Assembly: GCF_003339505.1 (NCBI RefSeq)
Contig: NZ_QPIW01000002.1
Location: forward strand, 62,001 to 126,000
Source of the DNA: Runella aurantiaca
GTDB lineage: Bacteria; Bacteroidota; Bacteroidia; Cytophagales; Spirosomataceae
Direction: 5' to 3'
DNA: 64,000 nt
Part shown: positions 25,769 through 34,626 of the stretch, in pieces
Layout: each line of letters starts with the position of its first letter
Numbering within the stretch: position 1 is the first letter of the stretch
Program-made: the position numbers and the translations under genes
The notes under the pieces: generated by a model
What the model saw: only the letters and a program-made list of their open reading frames with translations
Told to the model about the DNA's origin: nothing
Database searches by the model: none

Positions 25769-27286
25769 TTATACTTGCGGTAACGTACTGATTGCTTTTT
25801 CTAAACGACTGATTACTTCGTCTTTCCCCAAAATCTCCATGGTAAGCATCAAGTCGGGCCCGTGGCCTGCCCCCGTAACGGCGAGGCGAAGGGCCTGCAT
25901 TACTTTGCCCATTTTGATGCCCACTCGCTCAGCGGCAGCGGCCCAAATGGCCTTGGCCGAATCGGCCAGAAAATCACCTTCGTAGATTTTTAAATCCTCC
26001 ACATAAGCTGTGATGGCTTTGATGGCGTCGGCGTTCCATTTGCTGGCTACGATGGCTTCTTCATACTCCGTTGGTGTTTCAAAAAGAAAGGCCGTTTCGC
26101 TCAAAATCTCCTGCGGAAAAGTCACCCGCTCTTTCATCAGATGACAAACCTTTAGTAACGTATCGTGACTTACCGCAGGTGCGTTGTTATTTGCTTCTAA
26201 AATAGCCGCAAGTTCTTCGTCAGATTTTCCCTTCAAGTATTGCTGATTGAACCACTTTGCCTTCGTGATGTCAAAACGAGCCCCTGCCTTGTGGATGCGC
26301 TCCAGCGAAAAAGCTTCGATAAGTTCGTCCATTGTAAACAGTTCTTGTTCGGTGCCTGGATTCCAGCCCAAAAAAGCTAAAAAGTTGACGATGGTTTCTT
26401 GTAAATAACCATCCTCCCGAAAACCGCGTGCGATGGTCTTCGTCGCGGGGTCTTGCCACTGTAACGGGAATATCGGGAAGCCGCCCAAATCAGCATCACG
26501 CTTCGAGAGCTTGCCGTTGCCTTCTGGTTTGAGCAGCAATGGTAAGTGCGCAAATTGGGGGGCGGTCCAGCCAAAATATTGGTACATCAACACATGCAAC
26601 GGCGCCGAAGGAAGCCACTCCTCACCGCGAATCACGTGCGTGATGCCCATCAAATGGTCATCGACGATGTTGGCTAAGTGATACGTGGGCATTCCGTCTG
26701 ATTTGAGCAACACTTTGTCGTCGAGTGTAGAAGCGTGGACTGCTACCCATTCCCGAACGATGTCTTTGAAACGAATGTCTTGTTTTGGATCAATTTTGAT
26801 GCGAACTACGTACGGGTCGCCGTTGGCGATACGTTGTTGAACTTCTTCGGCCGACAAAGTCAGCGAGTTGGTCATTTGCAAACGCGTAATGGCGTTGTAC
26901 TGGGCTGCGTCGGCACCTGCTTCTTCGAGGCGCTTGCGCATGGCTTCAATTTCTTCGGCGGTGTCAAACGCGTAGTAGGCTTTGCCCGCGGCAATAAGTT
27001 GTTCGGCGTAGGTGCGATACATTTCTTTGCGTTCTGACTGGCGGTACGGTGCGTGTGGACCGCCAATCCCCTGACCTTCATCTATCTCAATACCTACCCA
27101 TTTCAGCGCTTCCAAAATATAGTTTTCAGCTCCCGGTACGTAGCGATTTTGGTCGGTGTCTTCGATGCGAAGGAGCATTTTTCCGCCGTTTTTACGGGCA
27201 AATAAATAGTTATACAAAGCCGTACGAACACCGCCAATGTGAAGCGGTCCCGTAGGACTGGGAGCAAAACGAACTCTTACGGACAT
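25769..27286 (-). CDS. gltX: Glutamyl-tRNA synthetase
   Basis: A 505-residue class I aminoacyl-tRNA synthetase that charges tRNA-Glu. The HIGH signature is PSPTGPLHIGG near residue 9-18, with the KMSKS-type loop KLSKRD. The intervening ADSVL-like insertion and C-terminal anticodon-binding helical domain are present. Length matches bacterial GltX (about 500). The ATG at 27286 starts MSVRVRFAPSPTG directly, as expected. There is no tRNA gene nearby. Confidence 0.97.
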   Translation of the reverse strand: MSVRVRFAPSPTGPLHIGGVRTALYNYLFARKNGGKMLLRIEDTDQNRYVPGAENYILEALKWVGIEIDEGQGIGGPHAPYRQSERKEMYRTYAEQLIAAGKAYYAFDTAEEIEAMRKRLEEAGADAAQYNAITRLQMTNSLTLSAEEVQQRIANGDPYVVRIKIDPKQDIRFKDIVREWVAVHASTLDDKVLLKSDGMPTYHLANIVDDHLMGITHVIRGEEWLPSAPLHVLMYQYFGWTAPQFAHLPLLLKPEGNGKLSKRDADLGGFPIFPLQWQDPATKTIARGFREDGYLQETIVNFLAFLGWNPGTEQELFTMDELIEAFSLERIHKAGARFDITKAKWFNQQYLKGKSDEELAAILEANNNAPAVSHDTLLKVCHLMKERVTFPQEILSETAFLFETPTEYEEAIVASKWNADAIKAITAYVEDLKIYEGDFLADSAKAIWAAAAERVGIKMGKVMQALRLAVTGAGHGPDLMLTMEILGKDEVISRLEKAISTLPQV

Positions 27287-27466
27287 AGTAATCGTGATTA
27301 TTTAATCGTCAGCCGCCGTCAATCCTGATTACAGGAACGGCTAACCCTAACTTTTAATTTTTTGAGCGGGCAAAGTTACCACAAAAACAAGTTCAATCGG
27401 GCAATTATGTACAACTTACTCAATAAGTTACTATTTTTAATCTCTAAACGCCAACCTTGTGTTCTG

Positions 27467-28153
27467 ATGAAACGGGTGCTTCGGTTCTTGGTTTTGCTAC
27501 TGCTCGCTGGTTCATTCCGAACCGAGTCGCCTGATTATTATGCTTTTCCATTGGAGCGTTTTGTTCAACTCCCCGAATTGAAAAGCGGGGTCGATGCATG
27601 CCATCCCAATTATGAACTGTTGGATGCGGCTATTTTTCATCTGACCAATCAAACCCGTAGCCAATTTGGCCTAAAGTTACTTCAATACGATTCAGGGCTT
27701 CATCAAACGGCGCAGGGCTACGCGACCGATATGATTCAGATGGGTTTTTATGGACACAATCACCCTTATAGCCCGTCGCTGACCACGCTGAGCCAGCGGG
27801 TGAAAGTGCATACGTGGGCTTTTCTCAAAAAAGGAGAAAATATAGGTCAATACCAGCTCGTTGACACCGCGCTCGAGTACTGTTGTCGAAAAAAACGGGA
27901 CGGTCCTTTTGAGTATTTTGATTGCGAGAGCAAAACGGTTTACCATCCCTACACTTACGAGGGCTTTGCCCAGTATGCCGTGGGTGAATGGATGAAATCA
28001 CCGGGCCACCGCCGAAATCTTTTAGACTCTACTTATACGCATCTGGGTGCTGCCGCCCGAATTTCCAAAGACCCTTACGGCACTTGTAGCGCACCATTTG
28101 GTCGTTTTGTGCAGAATTTTGGCGCGATTAAACCAGAAGTCGCCAAACAATAA
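27467..28153 (+). CDS. CAP/SCP-domain secreted protein
   Basis: A 228-residue protein with a signal-like hydrophobic N-terminus (MKRVLRFLVLLLLAGSF) and a CAP domain from about 45. The domain shows LTNQTRSQFGLKLL, YATDMIQMGFYGHNHP, GENIG and MKSPGHRRNLLD, the signature pattern of SCP/PR-1 proteins, including the His pair of the CAP cavity. It is probably exported. An ATG at 27407 would give a longer leader. Function of bacterial CAP proteins is poorly known. It is divergent from gltX. Confidence 0.85.
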   Translation: MKRVLRFLVLLLLAGSFRTESPDYYAFPLERFVQLPELKSGVDACHPNYELLDAAIFHLTNQTRSQFGLKLLQYDSGLHQTAQGYATDMIQMGFYGHNHPYSPSLTTLSQRVKVHTWAFLKKGENIGQYQLVDTALEYCCRKKRDGPFEYFDCESKTVYHPYTYEGFAQYAVGEWMKSPGHRRNLLDSTYTHLGAAARISKDPYGTCSAPFGRFVQNFGAIKPEVAKQ

Positions 28154-28208
28154 CGCAGAAAAATCGCCTTTTTTTCGGTTCTTTGTAGGCTAATAATTGC
28201 CAATAGTC

Positions 28209-28670
28209 ATGTCATTGCTCGATACTGTTGTTCACGAATTTCGGAAAGAAGCTTTTTTGATTTCTACCCAAAAGTCAAAATTAGACCTTGACTTGATTCA
28301 TGATTATCTGTCAAAGCGTTCGTATTGGGCCGAGAACATCCCACGTGGCATTGTGGAGCGATCCATTCAAAATTCGCTGAGCTTTGGCGTGTATCACCAC
28401 GAAAAACAAATAGGATTTGCCCGGGTAACCACTGATTTTGCCACGTATGGCTACTTAGCAGATGTGTTTATTGTTGAAACCTACCGTGGTCAGGGGCTGT
28501 CAAAATGGTTGATGGAATGTATATTTAATCAAATTCCCGAATTGCAGGGGTTTCGTAAATGGTCATTGGCAACGGCCGACGCGCACGGCCTGTATGATCA
28601 ATTTGGATTTACGACGTTGGCGCATCCCGAACGCATGATGGAAAAAGTTAACTTTAAGAAATATAGTTAA
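28209..28670 (+). CDS. GNAT-family N-acetyltransferase
   Basis: A 153-residue GNAT protein. The acetyl-CoA loop is seen as ADVFIVETYRGQGLSKWLM (R/Q-x-x-G-x-G pattern), with TADAHGLYDQFGF as the motif B region. The short form and the leader DYLSKRSYWAENIPRGIVERSI resemble YjdJ-like acetyltransferases acting on small molecules. An upstream TTG at 28197 is ignored in favour of the ATG. Its TAA directly abuts the hisF ATG, so translation of hisF may be coupled. Substrate unknown. Confidence 0.87.
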   Translation: MSLLDTVVHEFRKEAFLISTQKSKLDLDLIHDYLSKRSYWAENIPRGIVERSIQNSLSFGVYHHEKQIGFARVTTDFATYGYLADVFIVETYRGQGLSKWLMECIFNQIPELQGFRKWSLATADAHGLYDQFGFTTLAHPERMMEKVNFKKYS

Positions 28671-29501
28671 ATGCTTACAAAACGTATCATACCTTGCCTT
28701 GATGTGAAAGACGGGCGAACTGTAAAAGGAGTCAATTTTGTAAATCTCCGCGATGCTGGCGATGCCGTCGAACTCGCCGCCGTATATGCTGAGCAAGGAG
28801 CTGATGAGCTTGTGTTTTTGGATATTACGGCCACCGTCGAAGGGCGCGGAACACTTTTAGAACTGGTACGTCGTGTGGCGCATACCATCAATATTCCTTT
28901 TACCGTTGGCGGGGGAATCTCTTCCAAAGTCGATGTTTCGGCGCTGCTCAACGCGGGAGCCGATAAAGTTTCTATCAATTCAGCGGCGGTCCGTAATCCC
29001 GACTTAATCAACGAGTTGGCATTGGAGTTTGGTAGTCAGTGCATCGTGGTAGCGATTGATACAAAGTCAGTTCACAGTTCACAGTTCACAGTACTTAGTG
29101 AATCCCCAACAGACTCCTTCCTCACTCCTCACTCCTCACTTCTCACTTCTAATTTTGTTCATACCCATGGCGGGCGTAAGCCGACGGAATTGCGCACGTT
29201 GGAATGGGCCAAGGAGGTAGAAGAGCGCGGAGCGGGGGAGATTTTACTGACCTCGATGGATACCGATGGTACCAAAAATGGCTTTGCGTTGGAACTAACT
29301 TCTACCATATCGCGCAACGCCAACATTCCCGTGATTGCTTCCGGTGGGGCGGGTACGATGGAGCATTTTTATGAAGTATTTACCACTGGCTACGCTGATG
29401 CGGGCTTGGCAGCGAGTATTTTTCACTTCAAGGAAATTGAGATTCCAGCGTTAAAACAGTATTTGCACGAGCGGGGGATTCCGATGCGGATGTCGCGCTA
29501 A
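28671..29501 (+). CDS. hisF: Imidazole glycerol phosphate synthase cyclase subunit HisF
   Basis: A 276-residue TIM barrel that forms IGP and AICAR in histidine synthesis, with HisH supplying ammonia. Catalytic Asp11 (PCLDVKDG) and Asp130 (VVAIDTK) are intact, as are the phosphate-binding GGG and ASGGAGT loops. Length is about 20 residues above usual (251-258). The extra sequence follows Asp130 (about 133-162) and is made of heptanucleotide repeats read in frame. HTHGGRK resumes the normal sequence. Its last four bases overlap the convergent LytTR gene. hisH and other his genes are not in the window. Confidence 0.95.
   Translation: MLTKRIIPCLDVKDGRTVKGVNFVNLRDAGDAVELAAVYAEQGADELVFLDITATVEGRGTLLELVRRVAHTINIPFTVGGGISSKVDVSALLNAGADKVSINSAAVRNPDLINELALEFGSQCIVVAIDTKSVHSSQFTVLSESPTDSFLTPHSSLLTSNFVHTHGGRKPTELRTLEWAKEVEERGAGEILLTSMDTDGTKNGFALELTSTISRNANIPVIASGGAGTMEHFYEVFTTGYADAGLAASIFHFKEIEIPALKQYLHERGIPMRMSR
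29068..29148 (+). repeat. Heptanucleotide repeat insertion inside hisF
   Basis: Two arrays of 7-base period: CAGTTCA three times plus CAGT (29068-29092), and CTCACTC twice followed by CTCACTT twice (29121-29148). A unique stretch of about 28 bases separates them. The block is read in frame through hisF and adds roughly 20-25 residues. Short tandem heptamers of this style are normally intergenic. Confidence 0.85.
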
Positions 29502-30223
29502 CTTTGTTTACGTTCAATAAACTCTTTTACGCTTTTTCGGTACGTATCGCTGATTGGAATCCATACTTTCCCGATTTGTATTTTTTCTTTTTCGATGGTG
29601 TCAATCGCGTCAAACGATACGAGGAAAGAATGATGCACGCGGATAAAATGATGAGGAGTAAGCTGTGCTTCCAAGGATTTCAACGTTTGCAGCGTCACCA
29701 CCTTTTTTTCTTTGGTATGAATCGTGACGTAGTCTTTTAGTCCTTCGATATAAAGGATTTCGTTGAGCCGGATTTTGACCAATTTTGTGCCGTCTTTGAC
29801 AAAAATGGAGGCTTGTGTTTGGTCAATGGGAGCGGCGGTTTCGAGAGCGGGCGACGGGGGCGCGGTGGAAAGCCGCTGCGTGGCTTTTTCGACAGATTTT
29901 AAAAACCGTTCCAGCGTAATGGGCTTTAATAAATAATCCAGTACATCCAGTTCGTAGCCTTCAATGGCGTACTCTGAGTAGGCCGTGGTAAGAATGACCA
30001 ACGGTTTTTTGGGCAGTATTTTCAGTAGCGAAATGCCCGTGATTTCGGGCATTTGAATGTCAGAGAAAAGAATATCAACGGAGTTGTTACGCAAAAACTC
30101 CAAGGCTGTCAATGGATTGGAAAACGACTTGACCAGCTGTAAGTGACTTACTTTCAGGATGTATTGCTCCAATAAGTTTCGGGCCAGCGGCTCGTCTTCC
30201 ACCACTACGCAGGTCAGGGTCAT
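29498..30223 (-). CDS. LytTR-type response regulator
   Basis: A 241-residue regulator. The receiver domain has EDEP at 8-11, phospho-acceptor Asp in [13 protein letters not shown] and conserved Lys in YLLKPI. The LytTR DNA-binding domain (about 135-240) shows [26 protein letters not shown] and [10 protein letters not shown]. It overlaps the upstream sensor gene by four bases (30220-30223), forming a classical LytS-LytTR pair. LytTR sites are typically paired direct or inverted repeats in promoters; candidates lie at 31402-31437. Confidence 0.95.
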   Translation of the reverse strand: MTLTCVVVEDEPLARNLLEQYILKVSHLQLVKSFSNPLTALEFLRNNSVDILFSDIQMPEITGISLLKILPKKPLVILTTAYSEYAIEGYELDVLDYLLKPITLERFLKSVEKATQRLSTAPPSPALETAAPIDQTQASIFVKDGTKLVKIRLNEILYIEGLKDYVTIHTKEKKVVTLQTLKSLEAQLTPHHFIRVHHSFLVSFDAIDTIEKEKIQIGKVWIPISDTYRKSVKEFIERKQS

Positions 30224-31263
30224 ACCAAATTTAATTTAAGCCGTACTCGATATTCATCAGCATTGTCTTCGATTTCGAGTTCAAAATTATCGGGATAACT
30301 CAATTCTAAACGTCTCTTTACATTTTTTAGGCCAATTCCAGATTGTTCCTCCTGATTTACCAGACTTTGCGGTAACTTGCTGTTGGCAACCGTATAGATG
30401 CAGGCCGTTCCTTCCAATAAAATATCAGCCGTAATCCAAGCCCCTGAAAAATTGTTGCTTACACCATGTTTAAAGGCATTTTCGAGAAAACTAATAAAAA
30501 TCAAAGGCACAATCAGTACACCACTGGTATTGCCAGTCACCTCAAAATTAATGGGAATAGGCTCGTTGAGGCGAAGTTTTTCGAGGCTGATGTAATTTTT
30601 CATGTACTCGATTTCCTTAATCAACGGCACTTTGGCGTGGTTGGAGTCGTAAATCATGTACCGCATCATCTGCGACAGTTTGGCAATCACTTCTGTGGTA
30701 TTGGGAGAATTGGTAAAGGCCAAATAATACAGGTTATTGAGGGTATTAAATAAAAAATGCGGGTTGATTTGGGCTTTTAAGAAACGAAGTTCGGAGGTAA
30801 GTTTCTCATTTTCAATCTCTTTCTTTTTGGCTTCTAGTTCAAACCAACCTTCGGCAAATTTGAGCATTCCTACAAAAATCACGATAAAGAGCGTACTCAA
30901 TACAACATTAACCGTAAATTTATCTTCGTAGAAATAGCATATTTTTTGGGTATTGCCATCAATCAAATACCGTTTTAGCAGAATAAACGCCCGTACCAAC
31001 ACCGCAAACGGGATAGAAAATTCTACAACATAACGCACCAAACTTTTGTGTTTGAGAAATCGGGGAAGAAAGAAAAAATAATTGAGATACACCACCAACG
31101 CCATGAAGAGTACTTCAAACGAAGTATTCTTGAACGCATCCCAAAAACTGACTTCTTGCCCTCGAATGGGAAAGCGAATCTGGTAAAAGAAAAAAGAGAA
31201 ATAAACGCACCAAAAGGAAAGGTGTAAAAGTAAAATTCGGTGTCGTTTGATGAATACTTGCAT
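30220..31263 (-). CDS. LytS-like membrane sensor histidine kinase (His_kinase family)
   Basis: A 347-residue sensor. Four transmembrane helices (about 10-30, 45-62, 70-92, 110-135) are followed by a coiled coil and the His_kinase box ELRFLKAQINPHFLFNTLNNL, then an ATPase domain (FLENAFKHGV, GIGLKNVKRRL). There is no extracellular domain beyond short loops. The ATG at 31263 is preferred over a TTG at 31281. It pairs with the downstream LytTR regulator and probably senses a membrane or small-molecule signal. Confidence 0.94.
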   Translation of the reverse strand: MQVFIKRHRILLLHLSFWCVYFSFFFYQIRFPIRGQEVSFWDAFKNTSFEVLFMALVVYLNYFFFLPRFLKHKSLVRYVVEFSIPFAVLVRAFILLKRYLIDGNTQKICYFYEDKFTVNVVLSTLFIVIFVGMLKFAEGWFELEAKKKEIENEKLTSELRFLKAQINPHFLFNTLNNLYYLAFTNSPNTTEVIAKLSQMMRYMIYDSNHAKVPLIKEIEYMKNYISLEKLRLNEPIPINFEVTGNTSGVLIVPLIFISFLENAFKHGVSNNFSGAWITADILLEGTACIYTVANSKLPQSLVNQEEQSGIGLKNVKRRLELSYPDNFELEIEDNADEYRVRLKLNLV

Positions 31264-31401
31264 GATAGCAGGCAGGCGCAAGGCGTAAAGTAAGATTCGC
31301 TAAAGCGGCTAAATTTCGGGAAAAGAAAGGTATTGTACTAATTTCTGTGATTTAGGGAGAGATTTCTGCGCTTTTTTTCGGCATTCTTGGTATTTTAGTC
31401 G

Positions 31402-31437
31402 ACCATTCAGCTGAATGGTTCTGCTTTACCAATTGGT
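31402..31437. promoter_or_regulatory. Palindromic operator candidates between lytS-like and yceI genes
   Basis: ACCATTCAGCTGAATGGT (31402-31419) is a perfect 18-base palindrome and ACCAATTGGT (31428-31437) a perfect 10-base one. The motif GGTCGA/TCGACC recurs beside them and ACCGTATGG follows at about 31448. They lie in the 299-base divergent region between the sensor kinase and yceI. Autoregulation by the LytTR protein is one possibility. Confidence 0.6.
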
Positions 31438-31562
31438 CGAATAATCTACCGTATGGCCGATTTGGTGGAGTCAATGGTCGAAAAGGTGCGGAGAAGTTTA
31501 AAACTTTATTTTTGATTTGTGCTCATTAAACTATTTGCTAAATCATTACAACCAAAACAACA

Positions 31563-32129
31563 ATGAAAAAAATCACGCTAGTAGCCACGGCCCTTCTGAT
31601 GTCATTCGCCACTTTTGCTCAAACATGGAAAGTTGACAAAGCGCACGCAAAAGTAGGTTTTACCGTAACCCACTTATTGATGTCGGAAGTGGATGGTAAT
31701 TTCAAAGCATTTGATGCCACCATTACATCCTCAAAAGAAGATTTTTCGGATGCAGTTTTTGAAGTTTCTGCCGATATAAACAGCATTGACACCGACAGTG
31801 AGATGCGTGATAATGACCTCAAAAGTGAAAAGCATTTTGACGCGGCGAAATTTCCAAAGTTTACTTTCAAGAGTACTTCTATTTCTAAAGTAGCCGACAA
31901 AAAATACAAATTAACGGGCGACTTAACGCTTAAAGGTGTAACAAAACCGATTACGCTTGATTTAGCAGTGACTGGAATGGGCATGAATGGCCGTACAAAA
32001 AAGCCCAAAGCAGGTTTTAAAATCACGGGTATCATCAAACGTACTGATTTCGGTGTAGGTAGTATGCCCGCCGCTGTAGTAGGTGAAGATGTAGAGCTCC
32101 GCGCTGTTGGTGAGTTTGAGCAAATGTAA
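31563..32129 (+). CDS. YceI-family periplasmic lipid-binding-like protein
   Basis: A 188-residue exported protein. A signal peptide (MKKITLVATALLMSFATFAQ) precedes a lipocalin-like YceI barrel: WKVDKAHAKVGFTVTHL, VFEVSADINSIDTD, DNDLKSEKHFDAAKFPKF and GDLTLKGVTKPITL are all canonical. The family binds polyisoprenoids in an extended cavity. A well-formed terminator follows. It is divergent from the LytS-like sensor and may be in its regulon; TATTTTTG at 31507-31514 resembles a -7 box. Confidence 0.95.
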   Translation: MKKITLVATALLMSFATFAQTWKVDKAHAKVGFTVTHLLMSEVDGNFKAFDATITSSKEDFSDAVFEVSADINSIDTDSEMRDNDLKSEKHFDAAKFPKFTFKSTSISKVADKKYKLTGDLTLKGVTKPITLDLAVTGMGMNGRTKKPKAGFKITGIIKRTDFGVGSMPAAVVGEDVELRAVGEFEQM

Positions 32130-32150
32130 GTATTGCGCTCAAAAGTAAGT

Positions 32151-32193
32151 AATAAAAGCGTCCGACGGTTCCAAACCGTCGGACGCTTTTATT
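32151..32193. terminator. Bidirectional terminator between yceI and MBL hydrolase genes
   Basis: A perfect 20-base stem (32151-32170 with 32174-32193) closes on a three-base CCA loop; the core is GCGTCCGACGGTT. The T-rich and A-rich outer ends fit termination in both directions, and the flanking genes converge. Confidence 0.93.
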
Positions 32194-32203
32194 TTACGGG
32201 AGA

Positions 32204-33049
32204 TTATATAAAATCACTGAGTAAGCCTTTGTTTTTCACCCGAATGCCTTTTTCCGTCATTTCTACCGTGCAACAATCGTGAAGCGGGTCGTGGTCAAAA
32301 AACAGAATATAATTATTGTCCAATGCTTCTTTGAGTAGCGCTTCTTTTTCCTTCATGGTTTCGAGCGGGCGCACGTCGTAGCCCATCACGTAAGGTACTG
32401 GCAAATGCGCGTGTGAAGGAATCGTATCGGCCATAAAAACCACCGTTTGGCCCTTGTAGGCTATCTTCAACATGGTCATTTTTTCGGTGTGCCCATCCAC
32501 ATAGAGAGGCTGCACATTTTCCCCGAAGGGGTTCTCAGTTTTATCCGAAAAATACAATTGTCCTGCTTGCTGAATAGGTAAAATATTTTCTTTAAAAAAA
32601 GTGGCTTTCTCGCGAGCATTGGGAAAATTGGCCGTTTGCCAATGCTCCGAATGCGTCCAATAATGCGCCTTCGGAAACGTCAGTTCGTAACCGCTACGGT
32701 CAGAATTCCATTTGACCCCACCGCCGCAGTGGTCAAAATGAAGGTGTGAAAAAATTACATCTGTGATTTCGTGCGCGCCAAAACCTGCTTTTTCGATGGA
32801 TTTAACCAAATCTCCTTCGCCGTGGCGGTAATAGTACGACTGCCATTTGGAGTCTTGTTTATCACCCATTCCGGTATCAATGAGCATGAGTCGATTGCCG
32901 TCTTCGACGAGCAAACAGCGCATGTCCCACGAGCAAAGGTTGTTTTCGTCGGCGCTAATCATCCGATTCCAGATTGTTTTTGGAACAACACCAAACATCG
33001 CGCCTCCGTCGAGTTTGAAATGTCCGGCATCAATAACGTGTAAATTCAT
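32204..33049 (-). CDS. MBL-fold metallo-hydrolase
   Basis: A 281-residue metallo-beta-lactamase-fold hydrolase. The zinc motif is SHLHFDHCGG, with a second His in YVDGHTEKM, Asp in MADTIPSHAHLP, and HDP near the end. The organisation resembles N-acyl-homoserine-lactonase/AttM-like lactonases, but the substrate cannot be read from the sequence. The start is the ATG at 33049; the upstream extension to 33097 would enter the region of the divergent Uma2 promoter. No signal peptide, so probably cytoplasmic. Confidence 0.88.
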   Translation of the reverse strand: MNLHVIDAGHFKLDGGAMFGVVPKTIWNRMISADENNLCSWDMRCLLVEDGNRLMLIDTGMGDKQDSKWQSYYYRHGEGDLVKSIEKAGFGAHEITDVIFSHLHFDHCGGGVKWNSDRSGYELTFPKAHYWTHSEHWQTANFPNAREKATFFKENILPIQQAGQLYFSDKTENPFGENVQPLYVDGHTEKMTMLKIAYKGQTVVFMADTIPSHAHLPVPYVMGYDVRPLETMKEKEALLKEALDNNYILFFDHDPLHDCCTVEMTEKGIRVKNKGLLSDFI

Positions 33050-33133
33050 GATAGTGAGTGATTGCGTAATTGGCCTAAAACAACTAAATTCTATCAAAAC
33101 TTGTTATATTTACTGTATAAAAATTAAAAACTG

Positions 33134-33745
33134 ATGACCGCCGTACTTGTCAATGAGTGGATGAATGGGGGCACCGAACCCTTTACGTTGGAATTGGCCG
33201 ATGAAATGGACGACAAAGCATTCTATAAATTTTGCCGCCGTAACGACCACCTTCGTTTTGAACGCAACCCCGACGGGACCATTTTAATGATGCTTAATAC
33301 CGGAGGAAAAACAGGAAAAAGAAATTCGGAAATCAATTTTGAACTGGTTTTATGGAATCGTAAACACAAAAAGGGAGTCGTTTTCGACTCTTCAACTGCT
33401 TTCAAACTTCCCAATTTTGCTACCCGCTCACCAGATGCGGTGTGGATTAGTGATGAGCGTTGGAATAGCCTGAATGAGGACGAACAGGATCGCTTTCCGC
33501 CTATTGCCCCAGATTTTGTGGTGGAACTGATGTCGGCTAGTGATATCCTGAAAAAAGCCCAAGAAAAAATGCACGAATACATCGAAAACGGGGTGCAACT
33601 GGCTTGGCTTATTCAACCAAGCACTCAAACCGTGTTTATTTATAGAATAGACGGAACAATCAGTAAAGTAATTGATTTTAATAATAAACTATCGGGAGAA
33701 AACGTCTTACCCGAATTTGAGTTTTCACTAAAGCTGCTGCTTTAA
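33134..33745 (+). CDS. Uma2 family protein (second copy)
   Basis: A 203-residue Uma2/DUF820 member. It shows FYKFCRRNDHLRFERNPDG, a SEINFELVLWN segment, RSPDAVWIS, APDFVVELMSASD and a conserved Lys-Gln/Lys region, then QLAWLIQPSTQTVFIYR. This matches the restriction-endonuclease-like fold. It is a different subtype from the copy at 737-1318, sharing only the core motifs. It stands between the MBL hydrolase (divergent) and an OmpR-type regulator (49 bases downstream, same strand). Cellular role unknown. Confidence 0.85.
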   Translation: MTAVLVNEWMNGGTEPFTLELADEMDDKAFYKFCRRNDHLRFERNPDGTILMMLNTGGKTGKRNSEINFELVLWNRKHKKGVVFDSSTAFKLPNFATRSPDAVWISDERWNSLNEDEQDRFPPIAPDFVVELMSASDILKKAQEKMHEYIENGVQLAWLIQPSTQTVFIYRIDGTISKVIDFNNKLSGENVLPEFEFSLKLLL

Positions 33746-33793
33746 GTACAGAAATTTCGTCCACTTTTATACACAAACCTGAGAGCTTGATTG

Positions 33794-34495
33794 ATGACCC
33801 ACGACGCAAAAAAAATCCTCATCGTAGAAGATGACTCCCGTATTGCCCAAAACATAAGTAAAGGACTTCGTGAAAAAGGTTTTGAAACGGAGATTGCGTA
33901 TGATGGACTCATTGGTAGTAAAATCGCCACCGCCAATCATTTTGATTTGGTCATTTTAGACATCAATTTGCCGTCTATGAACGGCTACGAAGTGTGTAAA
34001 CTCATTCGCCAACGTGACCCCAATGTGCCCGTTTTGATGCTCACGGCCCTTGGCGAGCCCGACGATAAAATCGAAGGATTTAACGTGGGAGCCGATGATT
34101 ATATCGTCAAGCCGTTTGATTTTCGGGAGTTGTTGGCGCGCGTTAATGTATTTCTCAAACGCTCACAGTCGGACGCCGACAACACGGGCGGTAACATTTT
34201 GCGCGTGGCCGACCTTGAAATAAATACCGATACCAAAATTGTGGTTCGGGCCAATCACGCCATCGACCTCACACCCAAAGAATTGGCGCTTTTGGAGTAT
34301 TTGGTGCGCAACAAAGGACGCGTTGTTTCCAAAACCGATATTGCCGAAAAAGTTTGGGACATGAATTTTGACAGCGGAACCAACGTAGTGGAAGTGTACA
34401 TTAATTTTCTGCGGAAGAAAATAGACCGTGATTTTGACACGAAACTGATTCATACCAAATCAGGAATGGGGTATGTTTTAAAAGAAGATTCGTAA
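33794..34495 (+). CDS. OmpR-family response regulator, no adjacent kinase
   Basis: A 233-residue regulator. The receiver has EDD at 12-14, phospho-acceptor Asp in LVILDINLPSMNG and Lys in YIVKPF. The winged-helix domain shows LTPKELALLEYLVRNKGRVVSKTDIAEKVW and VYINFLRKKI. An ATG at 33794 follows an in-frame TTG; ATG is preferred. There is no histidine kinase next to it in either direction, so its partner must be elsewhere or it is orphan. Confidence 0.93.
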   Translation: MTHDAKKILIVEDDSRIAQNISKGLREKGFETEIAYDGLIGSKIATANHFDLVILDINLPSMNGYEVCKLIRQRDPNVPVLMLTALGEPDDKIEGFNVGADDYIVKPFDFRELLARVNVFLKRSQSDADNTGGNILRVADLEINTDTKIVVRANHAIDLTPKELALLEYLVRNKGRVVSKTDIAEKVWDMNFDSGTNVVEVYINFLRKKIDRDFDTKLIHTKSGMGYVLKEDS

Positions 34496-34626
34496 AAAAA
34501 GTCCTGAAAAAACAATCGGTACTCACTTTATATCGTCTTTTATGCAATCACCTGTTTTGGGGGAGTTGTTTCTCCTGCTTTACCGTTAAATTGCCGCACT
34601 TTTGCATCAAACCAATCGTTCATCAC

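Noticed and set aside
27287-27466. tRNA or riboswitch upstream of gltX
   Set aside because: The short inverted segments (for example TCCTGATTACAGGA) do not form a cloverleaf or any recognised riboswitch.
29068-29148. Possible CRISPR-like array in hisF
   Set aside because: Repeats are 7 bases, directly tandem and without spacers, and there are no cas genes nearby.
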